Assembly: GCF_001434275.1 (NCBI RefSeq)
Contig: NZ_AZEZ01000086.1
Coordinates: 1 to 51,382, forward strand
Direction: 5' to 3'
Source of the DNA: Companilactobacillus mindensis DSM 14500
Lineage (GTDB): Bacteria > Bacillota > Bacilli > Lactobacillales > Lactobacillaceae
Length of the DNA stretch: 51,382 nt
Shown: one piece after another, positions 41,029-50,421 of the stretch
Layout: every line of letters starts with the position of its first letter
Position numbering within the stretch: the stretch's first letter is position 1
Made by a program: the position numbers and the translations under genes
Notes under the pieces: model-generated
Told to the model about the DNA's origin: nothing
Databases searched by the model: none
Seen by the model: only the letters and a program-made list of their open reading frames with translations

Positions 41029-42000
41029 CTACTTTATTCGATTGACCAAACGTTGAACTATCGCACGCAATACTTTTTGATTTTTGTTTTTAGGTAACTT
41101 TTCAATCTCTTCAACTGCATGTTCAGTGAAAGTTTTGGCTATATCTTTTGCTTTATTTAAGTATCCATAATCTATCACAATATCAGTTGCTAAAGAATCA
41201 TCTTCAGCGGTTAAATCAGCTTTTGACAATATGTCAATTAATTGTCGATTTCCTGCTTCCAGTCCTAAAATATAAGGCAATGAATAGACGCCATTTTTCA
41301 AATCTTCATGGACTGGTTTGCCTGTCTGAGCTGAATTACTGAAATCTAAAATATCATCAATAATTTGAAAAGCCATACCGATATCATGGCCGATCTCCTT
41401 ACAACGAGTAATTAATTCGGCGCTGCCATCACTGACAACTGCTCCCATTGCGGCGCTCAAACTGAACAATTCAGCGGTTTTACCAGATATTTCTTTCATG
41501 TACATATCAGTCGTTGATTTGACGTTGAAGTTGATCAACATTTGATCCAATTCCCCAATTAGGATCTTTTTCATGCTCAAAGCGTTACGTAAAATGTCAG
41601 TATTGGACTCTAAGTTTTTAGAAATCAGCTCAAAATACAAGGTAAATAAGTAGTCCCCCGCATAGATAGCATTTCTGCGACCATACTTAGTATGAATAGT
41701 TGGATACGACCGGCGTAACGGTGAATCGTCGATCACATCATCATGGATCAAGGTTGCAACGTGAAGGATTTCAAGCGATGCAGCCAGCGGAATCAAGTCT
41801 TTAGTGGAACGTTTTTTCTCGCCAAATTCACTGAACAGCAAGAAGAAAGCTGGACGTAGCATTTTACCACTTGAAGTTAAATCTATGATCATTGAACTGA
41901 TATCCAGATTGTTGATCTTCACAATTTCATGAATGTAATCTGTCGTTAAGTCCAATTTCTCCCCTAGTTGAGGATAACTTTTCCAAATTGAGTTCGCCAT
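41029..42000 (-). CDS. Long-chain polyprenyl diphosphate synthase
   Basis: This 323-residue trans-prenyltransferase has the two aspartate-rich motifs IHDDVIDDSPLRR and QIIDDILDF. Its length and placement opposite menA suggest that it builds the menaquinone side chain (HepT/solanesyl type) rather than geranylgeranyl or farnesyl units. Firmicute enzymes of this type often need a small partner (HepS/MenG-side); the adjacent 108-residue helical protein could be such a partner, but it does not show a recognisable HepS motif. Confidence 0.87.
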   Translation of the reverse strand: MANSIWKSYPQLGEKLDLTTDYIHEIVKINNLDISSMIIDLTSSGKMLRPAFFLLFSEFGEKKRSTKDLIPLAASLEILHVATLIHDDVIDDSPLRRSYPTIHTKYGRRNAIYAGDYLFTLYFELISKNLESNTDILRNALSMKKILIGELDQMLINFNVKSTTDMYMKEISGKTAELFSLSAAMGAVVSDGSAELITRCKEIGHDIGMAFQIIDDILDFSNSAQTGKPVHEDLKNGVYSLPYILGLEAGNRQLIDILSKADLTAEDDSLATDIVIDYGYLNKAKDIAKTFTEHAVEEIEKLPKNKNQKVLRAIVQRLVNRIK

Positions 42001-42085
42001 AAAATATCTCTTACCCCTGTATCACTTTGTTGTATTCGATTTTAATTCTATAATAGAACTTATCAAATCCAAAGGAATGATTTTT

Positions 42086-43000
42086 GTGAAACCTTCTGTA
42101 TTTTTTGAACTTGTAGAAATAAAAGCTAAAACTGCCAGTGTCTTTCCATTTCTGATGGGTACGTTGTACTCATATTATCACTGGCACTCTATTAACGCTC
42201 TTGATTTGATTCTCTTTTTCATCGCGATGTTCTTGTTCAATATGGCTGTCGACATCAACGACAATTACTGGGATTACAAGAACGCAACTGGTGATGAAAG
42301 CTTCCGTCGAGAAACTAACGTCATCGGTGTTAATCATCTAAATATTCACATGATCGGCTGGTTAGATTTTTCTTTCACAGCTATCGCCGGTATTATCGGT
42401 CTCTTCATCGTCTCAAGAACAGGCTTACCATTACTTTATCTTGGTATTTTTTCATTCGCAGTCGGTTTTTTCTATGCCGGTGGCCCTTGGCCCATCAATC
42501 GCGGACCTTTAGGTGAATTTTTCTCAGGTTTCACAATGGGGTACGTCATTTACTTGATTGCTATTTACATCAACGTCGTTCATAACCCAATGGTCACTTT
42601 AGACTTCAAATTCTACGGTGATGCCTTGTTATCAGCATTGTTGACTGTTTTTGCCATTTCCAATTTACTACTGGCCAACAATATTGCTGACCAAAAGGAA
42701 GATATCGGTTTAGGGCGCAAAACATTAGTTTATTACTTAGGTAAAAGCAATTCGATCTTCATTCTAAAATCGCTTTACGTACTCGGCTACTTAGCTTTGC
42801 TCTGCTCAGTGATCTTGGGAATATTGCCTAAATTGATGTTGTTGGCGTTCTTGATCACACCCGTAGTATATAAAAATGCCAAAGCATTCAGCAATAATCC
42901 GATCAAGAAGCAAACATTCCCCTTGATCATCAAAAATCTTTTACTGATCACTTTGACAGAGACGGTAACTTTTATTCTAGGTGTTATTTTTAATTTCTAA
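42086..43000 (+). CDS. menA: 1,4-dihydroxy-2-naphthoate polyprenyltransferase MenA
   Basis: This UbiA-family membrane prenyltransferase (304 residues, about eight helices) attaches the isoprenoid chain to dihydroxynaphthoate, giving demethylmenaquinone. The two Asp-rich loops are DINDNYWDY and ADQKEDIGLGRKTL. I prefer the GTG at 42086, nine bases after AAAGGA; an ATG at 42077 touches the ribosome site. No menB-F genes are seen here, so the cell probably imports a precursor. It is divergent from the prenyl synthase. Confidence 0.9.
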   Translation: MKPSVFFELVEIKAKTASVFPFLMGTLYSYYHWHSINALDLILFFIAMFLFNMAVDINDNYWDYKNATGDESFRRETNVIGVNHLNIHMIGWLDFSFTAIAGIIGLFIVSRTGLPLLYLGIFSFAVGFFYAGGPWPINRGPLGEFFSGFTMGYVIYLIAIYINVVHNPMVTLDFKFYGDALLSALLTVFAISNLLLANNIADQKEDIGLGRKTLVYYLGKSNSIFILKSLYVLGYLALLCSVILGILPKLMLLAFLITPVVYKNAKAFSNNPIKKQTFPLIIKNLLLITLTETVTFILGVIFNF

Positions 43001-43001
43001 C

Positions 43002-44198
43002 TTATTTATTCAATAGACCCGCATACTTGTAAGTATCTTGGGCAATCATCAATTCCTCATTGGTAGGGATCGTATAGGCGGCAATCTTTGAATCATCAGT
43101 CGTGATCTTAATCTCTTTGCCACGAACTTGATTGTTGTCATGGTCGATCTTAATGCCCATGAATTTGAATGATTCCAAAATGTCTTCACGAACTTCAGCT
43201 GAATTTTCACCTACGCCGGCGGTAAAGGCAATGGCATCGACGCCACCCATTTCAGCAATGTAAGAACCGACGAATTTAACGATCCGGTTGCGATACATTT
43301 CCAAAGCTAATTTGGCACGTTGATTAGTATCTTCGTTGGCTTCAATATCACGCATATCGGCCGAAATACCTGAAATACCCAACAAACCAGATTTGTGATT
43401 CAAAATATCGATCATATCTTGAATATCAGTTAGGCCGAGTTTTCTCATTAAATATGGCAAAATCGAAAAGTCGATGTCGCCACTTCTAGAACTCATCATA
43501 ATTCCGGCTAATGGTGTGAAGCCCATTGAGATATCAAAAGCTTTGCCATGCTTGATTGCACTGATTGAGGCACCGCTTCCTAAATGCAAAACGATAACGT
43601 TCTTATCTTTAATTCCACCATCAATGATTGCATCCAATCGTTGAGCGATATAACGATGACTCGTACCATGGGCGCCATAACGGCGAACGTGGTATTTTTT
43701 ATAGTCTTCCATATCAATGCTGTACATATAATTTTCCATTGGCATGTCCACAAAAAAGGAAGTATCGAAAACGGCTACTTGAATAGCTTTAGGTACTAAT
43801 TTCTTAAAGACATTTATGTAATATGCTTCGATCTTGTTGTGCAAAGGAGCATATTCTGATAAAGCTTCAATCTTCTCTAAGTTTTCTGCTGTAACGATTT
43901 CGGATTTCTTGAACTCTTCACCACCAGCGACTACCCGGTGACCAAAGGCAACGATATCCTCAAATCGGTCGATGATGTGCATGTCCTTTAAGGCATCTAA
44001 GATAGACAATACGGCGACATCATTAGACTCTACGGCTTCTTCACGCTCAATCTTTTGACCGTTATACTTCAATTTAAAGACGGCCTTAGGACTACCCAAG
44101 CGATCAATCATGCCAGAAGCGATTGTGATTTTTTCAGGCATTTCAAAAAGTTTCCATTTTAACGTTGAACTACCTGCATTTATAGCCATTATCTTCAT
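43002..44198 (-). CDS. ackA: Acetate kinase, paralogue 2
   Basis: This 398-residue acetate kinase has AINAGSSTLKWKLFE, LHLGSGASISAI, TPLAGIMMSSRSGDID and AFTAGVGENSAEVR. In the substrate loop it reads MMSSRSGDID where paralogue 1 has TMGTRAGDLDP, a position normally TRxGDLDP. The change from T-R to S-R and L to F/S nearby may alter kinetics or carbon preference. It ends one base after the menA stop (convergent) with no terminator between. Two kinases in 20 kb suggest separate control. Confidence 0.93.
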   Translation of the reverse strand: MKIMAINAGSSTLKWKLFEMPEKITIASGMIDRLGSPKAVFKLKYNGQKIEREEAVESNDVAVLSILDALKDMHIIDRFEDIVAFGHRVVAGGEEFKKSEIVTAENLEKIEALSEYAPLHNKIEAYYINVFKKLVPKAIQVAVFDTSFFVDMPMENYMYSIDMEDYKKYHVRRYGAHGTSHRYIAQRLDAIIDGGIKDKNVIVLHLGSGASISAIKHGKAFDISMGFTPLAGIMMSSRSGDIDFSILPYLMRKLGLTDIQDMIDILNHKSGLLGISGISADMRDIEANEDTNQRAKLALEMYRNRIVKFVGSYIAEMGGVDAIAFTAGVGENSAEVREDILESFKFMGIKIDHDNNQVRGKEIKITTDDSKIAAYTIPTNEELMIAQDTYKYAGLLNK

Positions 44199-44244
44199 AC
44201 AAAAACTCTCCTTTTTTGGGTCTAGATATTCTCTTGAAAGAGCA

Positions 44245-44284
44245 TAGTAGCAAACTTTACACCATTATAAAAAAATGCTACTCT
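44245..44284. promoter_or_regulatory. Divergent promoter region with inverted repeat
   Basis: AGTAGCA and TGCTACT (7-bp arms) surround a 20-base AT-rich stretch between the divergent ackA paralogue and coiled-coil gene. TTTACA in the centre, 17 bases from TACTCT, is a weak plus-strand promoter candidate. Confidence 0.35.
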
Positions 44285-44323
44285 TTAGTAACTATTATAA
44301 GTCTTTTATGGGGGAATTCATTC

Positions 44324-46243
44324 GTGAAATTTTTAGACATGCTACGCAAAATTGATGAGAAACCAGAGCAACCATCTACACCCGCTCCTGATTCTCCTAA
44401 AAAGGACGAAAACCCAGATAAAAGCGCTACCAACTCTGATAATAACCAAAATCAAGTTGCGACTCAACCTGAAAAAGAAGAAGAAACTCTTCCCATGTCA
44501 GTTCATGATAAGCGCCTAAACATTGAAGAGCAAATGAACGGTCTCTCACACCAATATGCTCAATTAAGAAATGACCTCAAAACGAATCTTTTCACTGAAA
44601 AAGATGATTTTGAAGTAAAAAAAGACACACTCGACAAATATCTCAAAACTTTGAAGCGTGACGAAAAAGAATCTAACGAAAAATTAGCTGATACTAAGGC
44701 TCAAAACGACGATGCTGCTAAAGAACATCTCGCTAGTGTCAATGCTGACCGCAAGGAACAAGAAGAAAACCTTGCTAAGCTGCAAGAAGAATTAAACGAA
44801 TTGAATTCCGAAATCAATACTAAGACAGCTAAATTGGAATCACTTCAAAACGATTTGGCTAAGAACGAACAATCTGAAGCTGACATGTCAACTTCGATCA
44901 AAGAAGAGACCAACTTACAAAAGATGCTTTCCCTCATGGAAGACCAAAAGAATTCCATCAACACGCTTTACGATCAAAGAAAAGACCTCAAGGGTCAAAT
45001 CAACGATGCCCAAGAAAATATCACTAAACTAAATGGTCAAGCTGACGATTTGAATACTAATATCAAAAACGTCAACGACCAAATCAACGATTTCAAGAAG
45101 AAAGCCAACGAAATCGAAGATAAAATGAAGAGTGACCACAACTTCCGTATCGAAACGATTGCCGGTTTGGAACGCCACATTCAAAGTCTTGGCGAAGAGC
45201 ACTCTAAAATCGATGGCGAACTCGGTGAAATCAACGACAACATCGCCTACATCAGTAAATACATCAAGGATGTTTTCCACTCAGCCTACTTGGTTCGTGA
45301 TGTTTATCTCGACAAAGACAAAGAATATTACGTTGCTGCCGATGACTTTGATTCAGATGCTGCTAAAAACGACTTGTTTGGCATGGTCAACTATTTGGAA
45401 ACAAAACTTCAAAAGCCCGTTACGATCGTTTCAACTTTCTATAACAACCACATCCACGAAATCATCGATGACAAAGCTAAATCTGATCACTTACCAATTC
45501 CAAACGTAGTCAACATCTTCGATCAACTACAAACAAGTCCTAATCCAACTGACAAAAAGGTTGCTATTCCAGCTAACGACAGTTGGGTAACTAGAACTGA
45601 CGTTGAATCCCAAGATACTTTCATCTACGATCAAAAACAAACTTTGCTTATGACTGTAGCTTATTTCAACAAGACGATTGACAGAATCAACTATTACAAG
45701 AACGACCAAATCGTAAAGACTAATATTTATAACGGTGATGGTCAGTTATCATCAACTCAAAACTTCAATAAGAACAAACAATTGTCAGAACAAAACTTCT
45801 ATCGCACAGATGGTTCAATTGTTTTAACTGTGATCTTTGAAAAGGATGCCGCTATCAGTTATCAACTATTCGACAAGAATGGTTTACTCGAACACGACTT
45901 CAACGAAAAGTCAGAGCTTATCACATGGTGGTTGAAGAGTATCTCACCAAATACTGAAAATTCTGTCTTCGTTGGAAATAATTCCGATCTTCTCTATCAA
46001 TTAATTATGAGTGTCAACAGCATTTCTAGCGACGATTCAATTCGTTTATTGCAAGACGTCGTTAAGAATATCGATGCTGTGATCGATCTCTTGGATAAAC
46101 ACGAAGATATCAAAGATCTCTTTGTTCAAACGGATGATGACCTTCATGCTATCGAGAATAAGACCAACCGTGATATCAGCGTTAGTGTAATTAATACTGC
46201 AAGTAATGGTATGTTATCTCTTCCAGAATCATTAAAAATTTAG
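44324..46243 (+). CDS. Large coiled-coil protein with a C-terminal glycosyltransferase-like beta domain
   Basis: This protein of about 639 residues has no signal peptide or membrane helix from the preferred GTG start at 44324 (GGGGGAA nine bases upstream). Residues about 10-60 are Pro/Asp/Lys-rich. About 65-330 is long coiled coil (LEEQM, LAKLQEELNELNSEINTK, LKGQINDAQENITKLNG). About 330-600 is mixed, and a YYKNDQIVKTNIYNGDGQLS / NFYRTDGSIVLTVIFEKD region resembles the beta-sheet extension (DUF1975-like) of GtfA/TarM-type wall glycosyltransferases. The catalytic domain itself is missing. A scaffold role in surface glycosylation is possible; I am not sure. Confidence 0.65.
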   Translation: MKFLDMLRKIDEKPEQPSTPAPDSPKKDENPDKSATNSDNNQNQVATQPEKEEETLPMSVHDKRLNIEEQMNGLSHQYAQLRNDLKTNLFTEKDDFEVKKDTLDKYLKTLKRDEKESNEKLADTKAQNDDAAKEHLASVNADRKEQEENLAKLQEELNELNSEINTKTAKLESLQNDLAKNEQSEADMSTSIKEETNLQKMLSLMEDQKNSINTLYDQRKDLKGQINDAQENITKLNGQADDLNTNIKNVNDQINDFKKKANEIEDKMKSDHNFRIETIAGLERHIQSLGEEHSKIDGELGEINDNIAYISKYIKDVFHSAYLVRDVYLDKDKEYYVAADDFDSDAAKNDLFGMVNYLETKLQKPVTIVSTFYNNHIHEIIDDKAKSDHLPIPNVVNIFDQLQTSPNPTDKKVAIPANDSWVTRTDVESQDTFIYDQKQTLLMTVAYFNKTIDRINYYKNDQIVKTNIYNGDGQLSSTQNFNKNKQLSEQNFYRTDGSIVLTVIFEKDAAISYQLFDKNGLLEHDFNEKSELITWWLKSISPNTENSVFVGNNSDLLYQLIMSVNSISSDDSIRLLQDVVKNIDAVIDLLDKHEDIKDLFVQTDDDLHAIENKTNRDISVSVINTASNGMLSLPESLKI

Positions 46244-46251
46244 ATTAATTG

Positions 46252-46279
46252 AAAACGCTCATTCATGAGTGTTTTTTTC
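46252..46279 (+). terminator. Terminator after the coiled-coil gene
   Basis: AAAACGCTCA and TGAGTGTTTT pair around TTCA, followed by a run of Ts. It separates the coiled-coil gene from the glycosyltransferase gene, and overlaps any longer start of the latter. Confidence 0.75.
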
Positions 46280-46305
46280 TAATTATTGTGAAAGTGAAAA
46301 AAATT

Positions 46306-47238
46306 ATGAAAACAATATCTATTATCGTGCCGTGTTTCAACGAAGAAGAAACTATTAATATTTACTACGATGCCATGACTAAGCTCAAGGAAGATACTAA
46401 TAAATTCAAATTTGAATATTGGTTCGTTGATGATGGTTCCAAAGACCGTACTTATTCTATTTTAAAAGAGCTTCAAAAAGAACACAGTGATGAAGTCCAT
46501 TTCATCTCCTTCTCACGTAATTTTGGTAAAGAATCTGCTTTATATGCGGGATTAAACGAAGTAACTGGTGACTACGTTGCTGTTATGGATGTTGACCTCC
46601 AAGATCCACCCGAAATGCTTCCCGAAATGTTTGATCTATTGGAAGATGGCGAATATGACTGCGTTGGAACGGCCCGTGCGGATCGTGAAGGCGAAAATAA
46701 AATTATTTCCTTCTTTTCTAATGGCTTTTATAAAGTTATCAACAAAATGTCCCAAACAAAAATTATTCCTGGTGCCAGAGATTATCGTTTAATGACTAGA
46801 CAAATGGTCGAAGCTATCAAATCAATGACCGAATACAACCGTTTTTCAAAAGGTATCTTCAGTTGGGTCGGTTTTAAGACCAAATATCTACCTTACAAGA
46901 ACCGCGAACGTTCAGCTGGGTCTACTTCATGGAATTTCTGGAAATTGTTCAAGTATGCCGTAACTGGTATCGTTGACTTTTCAGAAGGTCCATTAATGTT
47001 TGCTACATGGATGGGAACTATCTTCTCTATCACTTCGATTGTTGCGATTATTGCCATTATTATTCGCAAGTTCATCAATCCACTTAGCAGTGTCAATGGC
47101 TGGGCTTCAATCGTATCAATCATCCTTTTGATTGGTGGTATTCAATTGCTCAGTATTGGTATTCTCGGAGAATATATCGGTAAGATCTTCTTGGAAGTTA
47201 AGAAGCGTCCAATTTATATCGTAAAAGATAAAAAATAA
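46306..47238 (+). CDS. GT2 family glycosyltransferase (GtrB/CsbB/DPM1-like)
   Basis: This protein of about 310 residues transfers a sugar from a nucleotide donor to undecaprenyl phosphate in GtrB-like enzymes. The GT-A domain has ISIIVPCFNEEETI, FVDDGSKDRT, SRNFGKESALYAGL and MDVDLQDPPE (DxD-like); two C-terminal helices (about 227-250 and 265-290) anchor it. The ATG at 46306 is chosen from homology; longer starts run into the terminator. The ribosome site is weak. A GtrA protein that could act with it is encoded at 4650. Confidence 0.9.
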   Translation: MKTISIIVPCFNEEETINIYYDAMTKLKEDTNKFKFEYWFVDDGSKDRTYSILKELQKEHSDEVHFISFSRNFGKESALYAGLNEVTGDYVAVMDVDLQDPPEMLPEMFDLLEDGEYDCVGTARADREGENKIISFFSNGFYKVINKMSQTKIIPGARDYRLMTRQMVEAIKSMTEYNRFSKGIFSWVGFKTKYLPYKNRERSAGSTSWNFWKLFKYAVTGIVDFSEGPLMFATWMGTIFSITSIVAIIAIIIRKFINPLSSVNGWASIVSIILLIGGIQLLSIGILGEYIGKIFLEVKKRPIYIVKDKK

Positions 47239-47239
47239 T

Positions 47240-47297
47240 AGCAGAGCTGCTTAGTCACTGTTTCATTGAAAACCGGGCTGAGCTCTCTGCTTTTTTA
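47240..47297 (+). terminator. Terminator after the glycosyltransferase gene
   Basis: GCAGAG (47241-47246) and CTCTGC (47285-47290) close a longer imperfect stem with inner AGCT pairing, followed by six Ts. Confidence 0.65.
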
Positions 47298-47319
47298 TTA
47301 CTAAATCGAACCAATTAGT

Positions 47320-47354
47320 TATCACATGATAGACGATACACATTAAGATATAAT
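47320..47354 (+). promoter_or_regulatory. tetR promoter with operator-like dyad
   Basis: TATAAT lies at 47349-47354. TATCA-CA-TGATA (47320-47331) overlaps the expected -35 position and could be the regulator's own operator. Confidence 0.45.
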
Positions 47355-47389
47355 GTTAATGAATAGATCAAGGGATGGATTAAATAAAA

Positions 47390-47977
47390 ATGAATGTACG
47401 TGATCAACAAGCAGAGAATACTAAGAACGCTATTTTGAAAGTCGCAGCGGAGATGTTTCTCTCTCAAGGGTATCAAGCAACTTCAACTCGCAAAATCGCT
47501 CAAGAACTAAACATAACGCAGCCTAATATGTACCACTATTATAAAAACAAAAAGGTCCTTTATATAAAGTCGATCGAATATGCTGTCAGTGGTTTCAGTT
47601 CCAAGTTATTGCAAGCTTATAACGATAAAAAAGATTTGCCTTTTGAGGAACTATTGCTCTATATGTCGCAATTCATGATAGAAAATTTTCGGATCAATTA
47701 CTTCGTTATGCGTAACGACATCGAGAATTTTTTCACTGATGAAGAACGCAAAAACCTCAGTAAAAACTGGGACGGCGGCTATTATAAAGTCCTCTTTAAT
47801 ATTTTTCAAGCTCACAAAAGTGAACTCCGTTCTGACCTCGCCATTCCAGTCCAAGTTGGAACTTTTTTGACAATGTTACTCCCTTACATTGAATATAATG
47901 ATGCCAAAAGGAAGCGCAATATTGCTAATCTCAAGACGGTTATCAATATTTTCATCAATGGCATTCAAAAAAATTAG
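47390..47977 (+). CDS. TetR-family transcriptional regulator
   Basis: This 195-residue regulator has an N-terminal helix-turn-helix (AAEMFLSQGYQATSTRKIAQELNITQPNMYHYYKNK, seen as residues about 18-53) and a helical ligand domain. It precedes the antiporter gene by nine bases, so it probably controls its own transcript together with the antiporter. The inducer is unknown; ions or pH are plausible from context. Confidence 0.88.
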   Translation: MNVRDQQAENTKNAILKVAAEMFLSQGYQATSTRKIAQELNITQPNMYHYYKNKKVLYIKSIEYAVSGFSSKLLQAYNDKKDLPFEELLLYMSQFMIENFRINYFVMRNDIENFFTDEERKNLSKNWDGGYYKVLFNIFQAHKSELRSDLAIPVQVGTFLTMLLPYIEYNDAKRKRNIANLKTVINIFINGIQKN

Positions 47978-47986
47978 GAGTATGCC

Positions 47987-49135
47987 ATGAAATTTATAAC
48001 CCTGTTAGCTTTAATGCTCTTTTTGACTCTTATCGTCAGTCACCTTTTCAATCGCCTCAATTTACCAGCCGTCGTTGGCCAATTGATCTTGGGTGTTATT
48101 TTAGGAAAAGGCGTTTTAGACATCGTCAAACCAACCGCTGAGGTCGAACTATTTGCCGACATCGGCGTTATACTGTTGATGTTTTTAGCCGGTTTGGAAA
48201 GTGATCTGAAGCTTTTGCGCAAGCACCTCCTTCCCAGTATCAATGTAGCTATCTGTGGGGTGATCTTGCCAGTTGCTTTGACGTTAGGTACGGCCTTGAT
48301 ATTTGGTATAAACGTCAAAGAGAGTATCTTTATGTCCGTCGTATTTGCTGCCACATCCGTTTCAATTTCCGTGGAAGTTTTGAAAAGTCTCAACTACTTG
48401 TCCAGCACTTCCGGAACAGTTATCTTAGGTGCTGCCGTGGCAGATGACATTTTGGCAATCACTATTTTGAGCGTTATGTCCGGTACATTGACAGGAAGTT
48501 TCTCGCTCAATAAATTGCTGATGCTTCTGGGATTATGGATTTTCTTTGGCGTACTCATCGTCGTCTTTCACAAATGGGTCATCCCTGAGTTAATGAAATT
48601 ATCAGAATATGTCGATGCGACACACGCCCCCACTATCTTCGCTTTGGTCATTTGTTTCATCATGGCTTTTATCGCCGATAAAGTTCAATTGGACTCCGTA
48701 TTAGGTGCCTTTGTCGCTGGAATTGCTGTTTCTAATTCCAAGGATTACAACGAAAAAATCAATCAAAATATCGAATTGATTGGCTACTCTGTCTTTATTC
48801 CTATCTTCTTCATCAGTATCGGACTCAACTTGGAATTCAGTAGCTTTATTCACGATTTCTGGTTGATTGCTCTCTTCACGATCACTGGTATTCTCGGTAA
48901 ATTATTCGGAGCTGGTTTTGGAGCCAGATTATCAGGTTTCGACATGAAAGATTCTTACGTCATCGGTTCAGGAATGATCTCTCGTGGTGAAATGGCCTTA
49001 ATCGTTGCTCAAGTAGGTTACGGCGTACACTTGCTCTCTGATGAATACTACTCAACAGTCATTATTAGTGTCATTTTAATTACAATTATTGCGCCATTTT
49101 TCTTAAAGCACTCAATTAGTAAAAATCCTTTATAG
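47987..49135 (+). CDS. CPA2-family cation/proton antiporter
   Basis: This 382-residue membrane protein has about 12 helices and the CPA2 features LPAVVGQLILGVILGKGVLD, a LMFLAGLESDLKLL segment, AAVADDILAITIL (paired acidic residues in the transport site) and GAFVAGIAVS. It lacks the C-terminal TrkA/RCK domain found in KefB/KefC. Exchange of Na+ or K+ for H+ is expected. GGAG precedes the ATG, and the TetR gene lies nine bases upstream. Confidence 0.9.
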   Translation: MKFITLLALMLFLTLIVSHLFNRLNLPAVVGQLILGVILGKGVLDIVKPTAEVELFADIGVILLMFLAGLESDLKLLRKHLLPSINVAICGVILPVALTLGTALIFGINVKESIFMSVVFAATSVSISVEVLKSLNYLSSTSGTVILGAAVADDILAITILSVMSGTLTGSFSLNKLLMLLGLWIFFGVLIVVFHKWVIPELMKLSEYVDATHAPTIFALVICFIMAFIADKVQLDSVLGAFVAGIAVSNSKDYNEKINQNIELIGYSVFIPIFFISIGLNLEFSSFIHDFWLIALFTITGILGKLFGAGFGARLSGFDMKDSYVIGSGMISRGEMALIVAQVGYGVHLLSDEYYSTVIISVILITIIAPFFLKHSISKNPL

Positions 49136-49217
49136 CAAATGATTTCTCCTAACTCCCGCAAGGTTATATAATGGTAACGTAAACATTTAATTTCGGTACA
49201 GAAGGAGAAGGTTAATT

Positions 49218-50405
49218 ATGGCACACATTTTAGTACTTGGCGCTGGTTATGGTGGTTTAAGAGCTGCTCGTGACTTAGCCAAAAACACACCAGCAGGAAC
49301 ACAAATTGATTTGATTGATAAAAATGAAAAGCATGTTGAAAAAACAGCTTTGCACACTATTGCAGCAGGAACCAACCGGGCCGATGCAGTAAGTTTTGAC
49401 GTCCGTTCAGTTCTTCCTTCAAATGTTAACTTCATCAAGGCAACTGTCTCCAAACTCGATCTCGACAACAAGACAGTTGAATTCTCTGACCACGATGACA
49501 TCACTTATGATTACATCGTTGTTTCACTTGGTTTCCGTTCTGAAGACTTTGGACTCGAAGGCGCAAGTGAAAATGCCTTGATTCTTCAAGATCTTGAGAC
49601 AGCTCAAAATATTTACAAGAATATAAACAAAAACATTGCTAACTATAAGAAATCACAAGATCCAGCCGACCTCTCTATCATTGTCTGTGGTGCCGGATTT
49701 ACTGGTGTTGAAATTCTTGGCGAATTAGTAGATACCGTTAAGATTCTAAAAGCTAAATATGATGTACCTGAAATTAAAGTTACTTGTCTCGAAATGGCTA
49801 CAAGAATCCTACCTATGTTCGATGAAAACCTTGCTAGCTATGCCGTTGACTATCTTGACAAGAACGGTATCAAACTCTTAACTGGTGCTAAGATCAAGAA
49901 GATCGAACCAAAAGATGTTGTCTACATGGATGGCGATACTGAAAAGAAAGTCGCTGGTAGTACAATTATTTGGACTGTTGGTGTCAGTGGTTCTGACGTC
50001 ATCAAGGACTCCGGTATCGAAGCACGTAGAAACCGTGTTATGACTACTGAATTCTTGAATCTCGAAGCACACCCTGAAGCATACTTTATCGGTGATGATT
50101 CGGCTATTATTCCTAAGGGTGCTGAACGTCCATACCCAACAACTGGTCAATTAGCTACATCCGAAGGTAGTGGTGCCGCATTCAACATCGCTGCTGCATT
50201 GAATGGCAAAGACTTGAAGCCATACACATATCACTCAATGGGTACCGTTGCTTCACTTGGTCAAAATCATGGTATTGCTGAAATTACTGACAAGAATCTT
50301 AAATTCAAGGGCCCTATTGCCTCACTACTCAAGCACCTATCTGCTGACCGTGGAATCATGGAAATTGCCGGCATTAAGACAGCTATTAAAAAAGGAACTA
50401 TTTAA
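49218..50405 (+). CDS. Type II NADH dehydrogenase (NDH-2)
   Basis: This 395-residue FAD flavoprotein transfers electrons from NADH to menaquinone without proton pumping. The FAD-binding motif is VLGAGYGGLRAARDL, the NADH-binding motif VCGAGFTGVEILGEL, and the second FAD contact FIGDDSAI. The quinone-site stretch, AQxAxQ in classical NDH-2, reads GQLATSEG here. A C-terminal amphipathic region (residues about 360-395) may give membrane attachment. AGAAGGAG precedes the ATG. With MenA and cytochrome bd it would complete an aerobic chain. Confidence 0.85.
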   Translation: MAHILVLGAGYGGLRAARDLAKNTPAGTQIDLIDKNEKHVEKTALHTIAAGTNRADAVSFDVRSVLPSNVNFIKATVSKLDLDNKTVEFSDHDDITYDYIVVSLGFRSEDFGLEGASENALILQDLETAQNIYKNINKNIANYKKSQDPADLSIIVCGAGFTGVEILGELVDTVKILKAKYDVPEIKVTCLEMATRILPMFDENLASYAVDYLDKNGIKLLTGAKIKKIEPKDVVYMDGDTEKKVAGSTIIWTVGVSGSDVIKDSGIEARRNRVMTTEFLNLEAHPEAYFIGDDSAIIPKGAERPYPTTGQLATSEGSGAAFNIAAALNGKDLKPYTYHSMGTVASLGQNHGIAEITDKNLKFKGPIASLLKHLSADRGIMEIAGIKTAIKKGTI

Positions 50406-50421
50406 ACTTAATAATTAATTT

